From Cordylochernes scorpioides (Eukaryota > Arthropoda > Arachnida > Pseudoscorpiones > Chernetidae), in NCBI GenBank assembly GCA_030710605.1, contig CP092874.1, forward strand, positions 73,659,044-73,723,043: a stretch of DNA of 64,000 nucleotides. Direction: 5' to 3'. Below the pieces are notes generated by a model. It saw only the letters and a program-made list of their open reading frames with translations, ran no database searches and had not been told where the DNA came from. This document shows, one piece after another, positions 1-10,478 of this stretch. Each line of letters begins with the position of its first letter. The first letter of the stretch is position 1. A program made the position numbers and the translations under genes.

Positions 1-1020
1 AAAATGCCATGCCATCAAAGAGAATGGTTCAATTTTATTATTGATGAACGTATAGCTTACTACAAGGCAACGATGTAGAGGCAAACAAAAAACATTCTTT
101 TTAATCTAAGCTCTTCGGAAAAAGTGTAAAATATTAACAAACCCATATACTGAAGTTGGCAATCTATAATATCGGCATATAGATTTCTAGCAATTCTTCG
201 AGACAATATTCTACCATTTAGAAATTATATGATCTATTAAAAACATACAGCCAAATAATCTTATACATTGAAATTTTGCAGGAGGATGGTATTCGTTTTC
301 AAAAGGAACATCACGCTTTTTGTACATAAACAATTTGTTTTAAAGAAATTGTACATTTAAAGAATTTTATAGCATTAGCAGCAAAGTAGCAGAACATCTT
401 TTTCAAAAATGCATAATTGTAATAGGCTAATTTCAAACAAGGGAAATTTCTTTAAATTATTGAATAAGAGAGTTGCTCCCGTTTAATGTTCGTCAAATAC
501 TCGAGGTTTGGTGAATGGATTCCTTTAGAAAGAAAAGAGTGCGTTAAGAGCATCATTCTTATCCGGAGGTGGAACAAGGTCACCTTAATGGACGATGTTC
601 CGGGCTTCCTAATGGATCGATAATGTGACATCCTTGATGGACTGCTAGCTTCACGCTGTACTTGTCGTTCAGCAACATTGAAGAGGTTGTTGTTGTCGAG
701 ATACAAGATAGCAACATGGAAATCGGAGGTCGTTGTTATAAAGATAGAACTATCACGCGGGAATGTTGGGAAATTGTTGTTCGGAAGATGGTATCAACAT
801 GGAGTTTGGGGTATTTTTTTTTAGAAGATAGGGATTGTTGTTTGTCTAGAGATTGAAGCAACATAGAGATTGGTAGATGGTTGCATTGTTGATTGCTCTG
901 AAAATGTGATCAACAAGGAGATGGTTCATTGTTCTGAAGATGAAATTAATAACGAGGTTTGGTTGTTGTTGTTGTTGTGTAAATTGGAGAAATATGGAGT
1001 TTGTTGTTTTTCTAAAGATG
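1..1020. other. Unassigned AT-rich sequence
   Basis: I see no gene, RNA or clear repeat boundary in the first kilobase. From about 660 the sequence becomes enriched in GTTGTT, GAAGAT and CAACATGGAGA-like fragments. These look like decayed units of the 39-bp minisatellite that follows, so the array probably once began further left. Open frames here are short and show no recognisable domain. Confidence 0.5.
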
Positions 1021-1029
1021 GAAGCAACA

Positions 1030-2835
1030 TGAAGGCCATTGTTGTTCTAAAGATGGGAGAAACATACATGGAGACGATTGTTGTCCTGAAGATGGGAATA
1101 ACATACATGGAGATAATTGTTGTTCTGAAGATGGGAGTAGCATACATGGAGACAATTGTTGTTCTGAAGATTGGAGTAACATACATGGAGACAATTGTTG
1201 TTCTGAAGATGGGAGTAACATACATGGAGACAATTGTTGTTCTGAAGATGGGAGTAACATACATGGAGACGATTGTTGTTCTGAAGATAACATACATGGA
1301 GACGATTGTTGTCCTGAAGATGGGAGTAACATACATGGAGACAATTGTTGTTCTGAAGATAGGAGTAACATACATGGAGACAATTGTTGTTCTGAAGATT
1401 GGAGTAACATACATGGAGACGATTGTTGTTCTGAAGATGGGAATAACATACATGGAGACGATTGTTGTACTGAAGATGGTAGTAACATACATGGAGACGA
1501 TTGTTGTTCTGAAGATGGGAATAACATACATGGAGACGATTGTTGTTCTGAAGATGGGAATAACATTAATGGAGACGATTGTTGTTCTGAAGATGGGAAT
1601 AACATACATGGAGAGGATTGCTGTACTGAAGATGGGAGTAACATATACATGGATACGATTGCTGTTCTGAAGATAAAATACATGGAGACGATTGTTGTTC
1701 TGAAGATAACATACATGGAGACTATTGTTGTTCTGAAGATGGGAATAACATACATGGAGACGATTGTTGTTCTGAAGATGGGAATAATATACATGGAGAC
1801 GATTGTTGTTCTGAAGATTGGAGTAACATTAATGGAGACGATTGTTGTTCTGAAGATGGGAGTAACATACATGGAGACGATTGTTGTTCTGAAGATGGGA
1901 GTAAGATACATGGAGACAATTGTTGTTCTGAAGATTGGAGTAACATACATGGAGACGATTGTTGTTCTGAAGATGGGAATAACATACATGGAGACGATTG
2001 TTGTACTGAAGATGGTAGTAACATACATGGAGACGATTGTTGTTCTGAAGATGGGAATAACATACATGGAGACGATTGTTGTTCTGAAGATGGGAATAAC
2101 ATTAATGGAGACGATTGTTGTTCTGAAGATGGGAATAACATACATGGAGAGGATTGCTGTACTGAAGATGGGAGTAACATATACATGGATACGATTGCTG
2201 TTCTGAAGATAAAATACATGGAGACGATTGTTGTCTGAAGATAACATACATGGAGACTATTGTTGTTCTGAAGATGGGAATAACATACATGGAGACGATT
2301 GTTGTTCTGAAGATGGGAATAATATACATGGAGACGATTGTTGTTCTGAAGATTGGAGTAACATTAATGGAGACGATTGTTGTTCTGAAGATGGGAGTAA
2401 CATACATGGAGACGATTGTTGTTCTGAAGATGGGAGTAAGATACATGGAGACGATTGTTGTTCTGAAGATGGGAGTAACATAAATGGAGACGATTGTTGA
2501 TCTGAAGATTGGAGTAACATATATGGAGACGATTGTTGTACTGAAGATGGTAGTAACATACATGGATACGATTGTTGTTCAGAAGATGGGAGTAACATAC
2601 ATGGAGACGATTGTTGTTCTGAAGATGGGAGTAAGATACATGGAGATGATTGTTTTTCTGAAGATGGGAGTAACATAAATGGAGTCGATTGTTGTTCTGA
2701 AGATGGGAGTAACATACATGGAGACGATTGTTGTTCTGAAGATGGGAGTAACATACATGGAGACGATTGTTCTACTGAAGATGGGAATAACATACATGAA
2801 GACGATTGTTGTTCTGAAGATGGGAGCAATGTCGA
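1030..2835. repeat. 39-bp minisatellite with higher-order duplication
   Basis: About 45 tandem units run through this interval. The usual unit is 39 bp, containing ACATACATGGAGACGATTG followed by TTGTTCTGAAGATGGGAATA. A shorter variant lacks the ATGGGAATA part (for example near 1280, 1670, 1700 and 2240). Because 39 is a multiple of three and units seldom carry stops, long open frames appear on both strands and in several frames, for example a 13-residue METIVVLKMGVTY-type period on + and a MYVTPIFRTTIVS-type period on -. Coincident open frames on both strands are what a minisatellite would give, so I do not call a protein. A block of about 535 bp is itself repeated: the variant with ATGGATACGATTGCTG occurs at about 1649 and again at about 2185. 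Confidence 0.93.
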
Positions 2836-3286
2836 TATACATTCATACTGAAAATTAACGAATCATGATAGCATACATTGCCATAATCATACTATTAATT
2901 ATTTTAGGGGTAGTATCAGATATATAAAAGAATGCACATATCTGGACTGAGAAATATAATCGGTTAAACTAAAAATGTTTAGGTACCCACAAACGTCTAG
3001 TGTTAAATTTCGATTCCTCCATTTAGCTTCTCTCCAAGATTTCTAAGATGCATATTCTACAATGGCGCTCAAGTCTCGGTGGCCATCAAGCTCCCATCGT
3101 GTGCGGTGTGGACACCTGGTATCTATTAGAGCTTAATCGAACACGACTTAATTTGCATAATCTGCCATCCCACCAGTCGAGCCGGTAGTCATCTGAAGGT
3201 CTCAGTTGTTTCCGTAAGATACTTCATGTGGCGGTGAAACAGATGGCTGAAGTTGTTGTTGTTGTTGTCGTCTCCAATAAGGAACC

Positions 3287-3516
3287 TCAGATGTCTCCAT
3301 ATATACTCCAGACAGCAGTCGCAATGTCCACTATCTTGGGTGTGTAAAGCTGCTTTTCTGGGTCCATGTCAATTTTCTGCAAGGCTGTGGTCATTGCTGG
3401 GCATGGGAATATGTGGATAGGTGTTAGTTCCACACCAGGACAGTTGTTGCATGTTCTATAGGTTATTGTGCCATCTGGATGTATTGTGATTCTTTTATAG
3501 TGTTTCGTTCTGAGTC
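3287..3516 (-). pseudogene. Non-LTR retrotransposon ORF2 C-terminus (copy 1)
   Basis: The - strand reads KHYKRITIHPDG, then CNNCPGVELTPIHIFPCP, then LYTPKIVDIATAVW, ending IYGDI and a stop at 3287-3289. The C-x2-C...H-x3-C arrangement and the position just before a (CAA)n tail (3252-3269, seen as GTT on +) are typical of the distal end of a LINE ORF2. The same protein tail recurs at 8900-9307, which supports a retroelement family over a host gene. Only the last 75 or so codons are present, with no reverse transcriptase domain, so this is a 5'-truncated dead copy. The LINE clade cannot be assigned from this fragment. Confidence 0.75.
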
Positions 3517-3552
3517 TTGTTATAGTTTTTGTAATTATTCTCTCAGAAAGTT

Positions 3553-3897
3553 AAAAAATAGCACAAATGTGATATTGTACTGGGATAAGGTGCATAAATT
3601 AAGAAAAAGGCAAGGTCTCACGCAATTCTGGCCTTAAATACCCGTTTCATGATTTTTCAGGATGCCTTAATGAACAATTTTTTGGTCGTTGAGGTACAGC
3701 TTGCACCACGCTGATGAGGGCCAATAGCCCGAAACGCGTCCGTGGTTAGCTTTTCTTGATTAATCATGAATGGGTATTTGGCCAATTCTGGAATAATTAG
3801 AAATCAACGAGAATAGTTTATATTTATTCCGATAGATGGCGCAAGCCATCAGCAACTTTCAGTTGCACGATAAGGAGATGCCTTTTTCTTAATATTC
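3553..3897 (+). mobile_element. PLE-like/MITE repeat carrying a hammerhead
   Basis: The repeat starts with AATAGCACAAATGTGATATT and ends with CAGTTGCACGATAAGGAGATGCCTTTTTC. It carries a hammerhead-like core in its centre (3706-3745). Sequence related to both ends recurs inverted or partially at 13590-13860, 49757-49925 and 60690-60790. No coding capacity is visible. I link it to Penelope-like elements because those elements are known to carry minimal type I hammerheads; that link is inference. Confidence 0.6.
3706..3745 (+). ncRNA. Hammerhead ribozyme, intact-looking minimal core
   Basis: Order along the strand: CCACG (3706-3710, stem I 5' side), CTGATGA (3711-3717), GGGC-CAATA-GCCC (stem II, 3718-3730), GAAAC (3731-3735), GCGTC (3736-3740), CGTGG (3741-3745, stem I 3' side). 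All invariant core positions fit CUGANGA...GAAA. A15.1/U16.1 and C15.2/G16.2 can form a two-base-pair stem III around a GC loop, and C17 before CGTGG is the expected cleavage nucleotide. The very short stem III matches hammerheads known from Penelope-like elements, which may work best as dimers. Activity is not shown by sequence alone. Confidence 0.75.
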
Positions 3898-4229
3898 TCT
3901 CAGAGTTTATTTCGCATATTGGCTGAATTCGTCAACGTATATTGGGATCTTAATAATCACTCTATCTCTCTATATATATCGCTGGCCTTTGGTATCAATA
4001 AGCCCCTGCTGTCAGACCTCTCAGCCACGGGGTCGTTGACAACTTCAGAAACCTCAGGACGTGCCTAACTGGATTTTTGGGAATATTCTGGTAGACAATG
4101 ACATTGCCATTACATCTCTGCTAATTCCAGGATTCAAAAGTTCTTTGTGATTCTAGAAATCAGTGGAATCCGAGAAAACTCTTTTATCACATGGAGGAAG
4201 ATTCCTTGTCGTTAGGAGAGCTAACCTTT

Positions 4230-4530
4230 TTATTTAAATTTAAAGCGCTATGTCCCCTAGGGACACTTACGCTGTCATACATGTATGACATTTGTCTATA
4301 CATATGTCTATACAATACTTTTAGGCCGTAAATAGAATAGTCATATGATATTAACAATGAGAAAGAGAAAAAAAACGAGAAAAAAGAACTGTGTACAAAA
4401 GAAAGAAGTGTCTGGCAATATGTACAATAAGCATAATATAAATTATCAGTTTCTTAAAAGATATTTGTTGCTATATAATTCAAAATATATCTACAAAAGG
4501 TAATAAATTTAATATACATTTCTTTCCTGG
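4230..4530. repeat. Dispersed repeat, AAAGCGCTATGTCCC family, copy 1
   Basis: Begins near AATTTAAAGCGCTATGTCCCC and runs through CTAGGGACACTTACGCTGTC to CTACAAAAGGTAATAAATTT. A near-identical copy lies at 25299-25590, and diverged copies lie at 12160-12440 and 43866-44265. It is noncoding and may be the 3' end of a retroelement, but no protein is attached in any copy seen here. Confidence 0.7.
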
Positions 4531-5560
4531 AAATAAAAATAATTGGATTACCCCGAAGATACATCATTTTACATATATTCAGTGATACAATTATTTATTA
4601 TTGTTCATTATATATATTTATTTTACACTAAAAGATATAAATGACATTTGAACTTAAAATAATATCTTTTTTATATTCTTTCTAACAATGTAGGGTTGAT
4701 AAGAATGGTTTTAAAATTAGAAAAAAATAACTTTATTCATTCATTTCTCTTTTCTGTTTTTAATTAACATCAAAATTATTACCACTGTTGTTACTATAAT
4801 TAAGAGTAGATAGAAGTTTATAACTGATATTGCACTCTAATAAACCACATGCTTTATTCATTTATTTGCAGAAATTAACAAAAATCACAAAAATAATGCT
4901 GATTAAAAGACAATGCCATGAAAGATAGAAAGAAATTTGATGGAATATACCCACCAAGTAAGCTAATATTAGAAAATACAACAATACTACTATAATTTCC
5001 TTAGTAGTATTAAAGAATGCTATCCCCGGTATAAATATACATCCAAAATTTCAGTATGAAAGCAGTCAGGGAAAGATATGAAGATCAATAACGTTTACAA
5101 TAACGCGGAAGTCTAAAAATAAGAATTCTTATATAATGGGAGTGGTTTGATACGGTTTTCAGTAGGTGGTAGAACTACAAAGAAGTGAAGAGATCTGGAG
5201 AGGCAATGTTGATAGATGGAATCGCTCCAGAAGAGCAAGATACAATAAAGAGCTACCGATGACAAAGGCAGGCAAGAAGGGCGTGCTGACATTGGGAGAT
5301 TCCAACACGCCCCAGTGCACACCCTGATGGATTAGAAAACAAGAAATCCTCCACAATGCCTCCACAAGTTGGATACGTGAACTAAGATTATCTTTATAAG
5401 GTATCTGGGATATTTCCATCCTCAGAAATAAACCTATCTGCCTAAAAATGCCTTTAAATTCCACCATCATCACCTGTTTTTCCTGTGTGAAGAACTTTAT
5501 CTTACGATAAATGACTTAAAAAATTGTCTATTGAATCTATCTGCATAGATAGTGTAAATT
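4531..5560. other. Unassigned AT-rich sequence with a possible retroelement relic
   Basis: Mostly featureless AT-rich DNA. The stretch 5155-5470 is less AT-rich. Its + strand translation (TPQCTP, then WIRKQEILHNAS, then SWIREL) is broken by stops and resembles the tail of a decayed retroelement reading frame. I could not identify the family. Confidence 0.3.
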
Positions 5561-5567
5561 GATATAA

Positions 5568-5935
5568 TACGGTAGAACCTCAATGAGAGTACACACTCAT
5601 TCTAGAGGAAAACCTCTAAATAATGGACCGTTTTGATCGCTAAAATTATCATATCAACTTATTAGTTGCCATCCAGTAACGGAAATATCTTTATTTACGG
5701 GGTTGTTAACCAGAATGGATGATTTTTCAGCCCCAATGGACGAATAAAGCGGAATATATAAAAGCACTATATACTGGTACATTGCACTGTTGGAGGGGCC
5801 TGGGAATGAAAAAATGCGACGACCGGGAATCGAACCCGTGTCAAGCCTGTCATCTAGTAAGAGGACACTTACTCTAAAGGACACTTTGGCTCTGCAACTA
5901 AATGTTGTCCTTTAAGGAAAGGTTCTACTATACAT
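5568..5935. mobile_element. Possible MITE with TAGAACCT-type inverted ends
   Basis: The left end reads TACGGTAGAACCTC and the right end AAGGTTCTACTATAC, an imperfect inverted pair with TA at each side. Inside, on the - strand, a tRNA-like T-arm (GGTTCGATTCCCGGTCGTCG, 5816-5840) is visible with no convincing complete cloverleaf. No transposase is present. This is a weak call because I found no second copy in the window. Confidence 0.35.
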
Positions 5936-6563
5936 TCTTTTAAGAAATTCCGGTATAAAGCCACGACCCTCATTAGTATGAAAGGTCTTCGATTATTAAG
6001 ATTCCCTACGGGAAGCTATTGTAGCAAATTCAAATTCTTTGAATATTCATGAATGTGTTCATATGTGGATTAATAAAATTTTAATAGACCCTCAAATTAC
6101 TCAAACATAAAGGTGTGCAATATATAGCTCTCTGATACGTTTCAATGTCCTCTAGAAAAATAAAAGTACATTAACTCACTACAATTATTGAAATTTCTAT
6201 CTTCGTTAAGAGCAGACATGAAGCTATCTGAATATTGCTTATTTAAATCTTTATAACACCGATTTTTCCAAAGATTTCATGTTTTTAAATATATTAGATT
6301 ATTCTGATGAATATCTATAAATATTTCCATTCTTATCTCTTTTTACCATCAAGAACAATTTGATCTCAGATTTTGTTCTTGTAATTGCTTAGCACATTCA
6401 CACCGTTATCTTTATTTGTTATATTTTATTTAATAATATAAATAATATTCTAAATAGAAAGGCGTTTTCCTTTTTCTAAATCGTACAAACAAATGGAGAT
6501 GACTAGAGACCATGCTTCCACTTAATGACAACAATGCTCTATCGCTTACTGCACATACACGCA

Positions 6564-6660
6564 CGCTTGTTCGACGGTAATATACTAAAATTGGAACGAT
6601 ACAGAGATTAGCATGGCCCCTGAGCAAGGAAGATACCAAAATCTTGAAGCATTCTATCTC
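6564..6660 (+). pseudogene. U6 snRNA pseudogene
   Basis: The stretch AATATACTAAAATTGGAACG followed by ATACAGAGA and TTAGCATGGCCCCTG is unmistakably U6 spliceosomal RNA. The ACAGAGA box is present, but three bases of the AGAAGAUU segment just after it are missing, and the 3' half (AGCAAGGAAGATACCAAAATC) has several substitutions relative to the conserved U6 sequence. These changes and the lack of a clear T-run at the end indicate a pseudogene. Metazoan U6 relics are common retroposed sequences. Confidence 0.85.
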
Positions 6661-6684
6661 TTACTAATATTTTTTAAAATTATC

Positions 6685-6975
6685 CCTAGTACACCTGGTA
6701 CAGGCCATGATAACCATGGCGGGTAGAAGTTGGCGACTACTTTTACTGTAAGTGCACGACATGTATACACATGTGAAAAGCAGTTCGACTTTGCCCTCAA
6801 AGGTGTACCAGAGCCCCGTTTGGTTACTTGCACTCACTGGTGGGGTTGGAATTTGTAAGAATCGGGGGCCATTGGAGCATTTTTTTATTAGAAAAAATTG
6901 CCCAATGCGGGATTCGATCCCGGATCGTGGCGGTCGAAAACCAACGGTTTAGACCATCCTTCCACCGACCCCCAC
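6685..6975 (-). mobile_element. tRNA-derived SINE, copy 1
   Basis: On the - strand the head is tRNA-like: GGGGGTCGGTGGAAGGATGG at its 5' end, a box A-like TGGAAGGATGGTC, and a box B GGGATCGAATCCC ending near 6900. It is followed by a conserved body containing CCCCGATTCTTACAAATTCC and ACGGGGCTCTGGTACACC, down to GGTACACTAGGGATAA. The same head and body recur at 12895-13200 in the same orientation, and a diverged copy lies at 20520-20755 opposite a shared sequence block. Internal pol III promoter boxes plus a unique body define a SINE. Confidence 0.75.
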
Positions 6976-7069
6976 TAATCTTTTGGTTTATCGTACCAAA
7001 GGCCGCTCCTTTTAAACTAGGCTATTTTGATAAACCCTTAACCCCCGTTAAATCCGCAACCCTGTAAAT

Positions 7070-8640
7070 CCGGTAAACAGGGAGTTCACTGCATCAATAT
7101 CTTCAACTTTATTATTCATATTGAAGATAGATGTTTACATATCAGCATTCGTCTTATCCAAGCTATCATTTTACTATCTATGTTTGTTTATTTCTTTAAT
7201 GATTACATATTTCGTAATTTACATTTGATTGTCAATGAAGTTTTGTCAAACATTAGTAAAAATAATCTTGAAATTGGAACTATGTTGGTTTTAGCACGGT
7301 TGAGCACCACCCCAGTAGGTAGGAGAGGATAGCAATTATCCTCGGGCTGTTGTTAAATAAAGTTATGAAAGTCCAATTAAAGTGGTGTTTGCCAACGCTG
7401 CTTGGAAATTGAGGTCTAGGTTGCTGAGATGTGCTGCTAACTGATTACCTGGGTGACGGAAGTTGAGCTACTCCTGCTGGATTGACGGCTTTCTTGGCCT
7501 GAGTCAGGATGGTTAGATTGCAGAATGTCTTGAGGATTTTATGGTTATGTCATCTTCTACTTTTGTTTCTCTGCTCTCGAGAAAGTCTTAGTTTCTAATG
7601 GGATGATGTTCCTCTTTATTGAATCCTTATAGTCTAAATTGGATAATTCGAAGCCCAAGAAACCAACAAAAAATCGGAATTATCCAGAAATTTGAATTAA
7701 AAACATTTTTAATAAAAGACTTAGAAGTCTAGAGACCAAGATAAATACTCGAATGAAATACGTTATAATTATCCAATTTCTACTGTATTTATTTATCCGT
7801 AATTTCTCCATCCCATGCAGTACATCAGCCCAGTTATTCTTATTCTTTCTTAGTTATCTTTCCATTAATGCCATCTAGAACTTTCTTTACAAATCCATCT
7901 CCTTTTTATAAATGTTTCACCTAATTATTTTGTCCTTTTCTGATGATCTTCAGCATGCCAATGTTAATTTTCTTGAAGATGTATCCCTCTAGCTATAAAA
8001 ATTATCAGAACTTATAAAAAAAAAAAAGTTTATTTTCCTTCTTTAAAAATATTTACATAGAAGCAATTTAACAAAACAAATTTAATCTAAAAATTAAACA
8101 AAACTTATTTACATATCTCTCGACAGAATATATTTACTTTAGTCTCAAGGCAAAACCCAATAAATAAATATATACACAATTTAATTATTTTTATACGTCT
8201 GCGTAACTCTAAGTCCATTTACATCAGCCAAGTCCCGATCTTCTCAGTTCTTTTTATTCCTGATCCTGTTAATCCATATGATTCCTTCCATTCATATCCA
8301 GACCCATATTTTAAATTTTTAAATCTTCTTTTCTCCGCCTTTCCAATTGACCATATCTGTGACTTTACACTCCAAATCAGTCTTTACCAGCTTCCACATC
8401 AACTCTTGACAAAGCCCTCTTTCTAGTCATTAGTTAATTTATTTTATTAAAAGTCTTATTTTTCATTGCAAGTTCGATTGGTGTCATTTGAGAGAAATAC
8501 TATCAAGGTAATATATTGCCCACCATAATTCATTCTTATATCATATTCAATCTCTCTTACGTCTATATTAAAGTGTGTGGGACTTCATAAGAGAAACTTG
8601 AAACTCTGAGGTAGTTGAGACCATCTGTACGTGGCTCCAG
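7070..8640. other. Unassigned AT-rich sequence
   Basis: About 1.6 kb with no recognisable gene or RNA. A segment at 7290-7540 is less AT-rich (TAGCACGGTTGAGCACCACC onward) and may be a decayed repeat. No Duox exon could be recognised here despite the + strand Duox exon at 10479. Confidence 0.4.
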
Positions 8641-8647
8641 AAGCCTG

Positions 8648-8809
8648 GGCTAAATAGTGCCTTCCTCTCTATAGCGCCCGATTTTAAATACGTAGTACGA
8701 TGCGATTTACATTAAAAGTGACGCGTCTATAGCACCCCCTCTCTATAACACCCTATTTTGGCGAGTCTCAAGAGGGGGCGCTATAGACAAGTTTAACTGT
8801 ATATTTCAT
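8648..8809. mobile_element. CAGTTAAACCTGTC MITE, truncated copy
   Basis: Shares its body (CTCTCTATAGCGCCCGATTTT...AAGAGGGGGCGCTATAGAC) and right end (GTTTAACTG plus TA) with the complete copies at 11462, 19659, 23447 and 28733. The left inverted terminus is missing or replaced at about 8648. Noncoding. Confidence 0.8.
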
Positions 8810-8899
8810 TTCTGGTAGTCAACTCTCTTACAGTATTGTAGAAATACGATATGGCACGGTAAGTAGAAATCTTTGTGGATAGCACTAATGGATGAACCA

Positions 8900-9307
8900 C
8901 TAGAATATATAAAACACTATAAAGGAATGACAATACATCCAGATGGCACAAGAACCTATATGACATGCAACAGATCCAGATGTTGACGGAAAGATTACCG
9001 GCACAATGGAAGATTAGCTTAGCCCCAATATATTTCGAAGATATAGAGACTTGGGTAGGCGCAACCTTAAAATTGGAGGCTGCTGATAACTCCATACAAA
9101 AGAACTTTAAACCAGCCTTAGGCGATAATAAATTTAAAGATTTAAAAAAAAAAACTGTCCTGGTGTGGAACTAACACCTACTCACATATTCTCATGCCCA
9201 ACAATGGCCGCAGCCTTGCAGAAAATTGACATAGATCCAGAGCAGCAGCTTTACACACCCAAGATAGTGGACATTGTGAGTGCTGTGATAGAGATGCATG
9301 GAGACAT
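8900..9307 (+). pseudogene. LINE ORF2 C-terminus (copy 2), split by an insertion
   Basis: The left part reads KHYKGMTIHPDGTRTYMTCN. The right part reads CPGVELTPTHIFSCPTMAAA and then LYTPKIVDIVSAVIEMHGDI before a TGA at about 9309. Together they match the C-terminus at 3287-3516 almost residue for residue, but about 180 bp of unrelated sequence (8974-9152) has been inserted between TGCAACA and ACTGTCC. The (CAA)-type tail (ACACGACACCAACAAC) follows. The copy is 5'-truncated and dead. Confidence 0.75.
8974..9152 (+). mobile_element. Poly(A)-ended insertion inside the LINE remnant
   Basis: This segment is absent from the sister LINE tail at 3287-3516. It ends in an A-run (9144-9154) directly before the resumption of LINE sequence, as expected for an insertion made by LINE-type reverse transcription. 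The inserted strand is open throughout, including PAQWKISLAPIYFEDIETWV and ending near NKFKDLKKK, but I do not recognise the protein. It could be a 5'-truncated processed pseudogene or an unknown retroelement end. Confidence 0.5.
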
Positions 9308-9483
9308 CTGAGGCTCTCCATTGGACACGACACCAACAACTAGAATATATAATGCCAAAATTCTGACTCTGAAGACAATGGCATTAATCATCGTTCTTAG
9401 TAGCTGTTGGGAAAAAAAAGAGAATTATCGTATCTTGGAGGCATCGGTCGGCTAAGTACTAGTTATGCAAATTACTGCTAGGG

Positions 9484-9560
9484 CGTGGTTATAGTGTAAT
9501 GGTTAAAGTCGTTCGGATGCATCGTGGCCGGCTTCATTCCACACTGGAAATTTTTTGTCT
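9484..9560 (+). pseudogene. tRNA-like sequence
   Basis: GGTTATAGTGTAATGGTTAAAG has the spacing and bases of a tRNA D-arm/box A. The following GGCCGGCTTCATTCCACAC is a degraded box B. The acceptor ends do not pair well and the T-loop lacks TTCGA, so this is a tRNA pseudogene or SINE head and not a working gene. Confidence 0.45.
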
Positions 9561-9737
9561 TTCATATAACTATGGATAATTCTATGCAATGGCGTGTTTA
9601 GAGGGTCCTAACATTTGTGTGCGCCTGAAGGGGAGAATATAAATAGTTACAGTAGAAAATATGTCTCTAATTGCATAACATAAACAACTATTTGAAAAAA
9701 TAATTTTAAAAAAAGGGCAGGTGTTTATATTAAAAAT

Positions 9738-10035
9738 AAAAAGGCATATCCTGACCAATACCCCATGTGCTTTTTTAGATGGCAGAGCGCCATCTAGTGG
9801 AACAGAAATCAACTAATCATTGATTTAACCTGTTCCCTGATATTTGGCCAACCCACTTTCTTGATAAATCAATAAAATCCATCAACGAACGCGTTTCGCG
9901 CTGTTGGCGCTCGTCAGCGTGGATTGGCCAAATATCAGGGAACAGGCTAAATCAATTTTTAGTTGATTTCTGTTCCACTAGATAACGCTCTGCCATCTAA
10001 AAAGCACATGTGCTCCTGGTCAGGATATGCCTACT
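9738..10035. mobile_element. Palindromic MITE with a central hammerhead (copy 1)
   Basis: Near-inverted halves: AAAAAGGCATATCCTGACCA...GATGGCAGAGCGCCATCTAG on the left, and GATAACGCTCTGCCATCTAA...GCACATGTGCTCCTGGTCAGGATATGCC on the right. Both halves carry GAACAGAAATCAACTAA-type sequence. Related copies are at 14760-15030, 46262-46450 and, as a half, 63530-63625. The centre holds the hammerhead-like core at 9879-9922. No coding potential. Confidence 0.7.
9879..9922 (-). ncRNA. Hammerhead ribozyme-like core
   Basis: On the - strand: CCACG (9922-9918), CTGACGA (9917-9911), GCGC-CAACA-GCGC stem II, GAAAC, GCGTT, then CGTTGATGG. The CUGANGA and GAAA boxes are intact. Stem II is GCGC/GCGC here where other copies have GGGC/GCCC, a compensatory change that argues for an RNA stem. 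Stem I pairs only in part (CCA/UGG with a bulge), and position 17 is U, which is permitted. Likely a weak or inactive derivative. Confidence 0.6.
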
Positions 10036-10478
10036 TTATTTTTAAGCAACTATTTGTATTGTAATTTTGCTGGACAATGGTCAGATACAAAGGGAGCATA
10101 GATATCTTTAAAATATATGCACAAATCAAGGTGTCCTTATATCTACCTTTTTTGAAAATCGCACAAAATCGGGAAATCGTAACAATAAATTCTTTATAGA
10201 GTTTACGAAAGCTGTATGACTTTAACTAAAGGCATAGTATACAATCTGCCTAATTTTCCAGAAGCTGTTGTTGTGGCCAATTGAATCTATCTGAATCTTT
10301 ACTAGATGAGCAGATGAGATCATAAATATTTTAAAGGAAAGTATTATACTCTGTATAAAGATTTTGTTTTTGTGTAGTTTTGTGGATTTGGCTTTGAAGC
10401 CTGATAATAGGTTTGGCTGTTATTACAGACAACCCAAGTTCTCTGCAGCACTTTTCAACCTGCTTGGTTTGGTTGCAG

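Noticed and set aside
870..2247. Long open frames in the minisatellite as a repetitive secreted or structural protein
   Set aside because: Both strands and several frames are open at once, which follows from a 39-bp unit with few stops. No start context, unique termini or splice sites support one frame.
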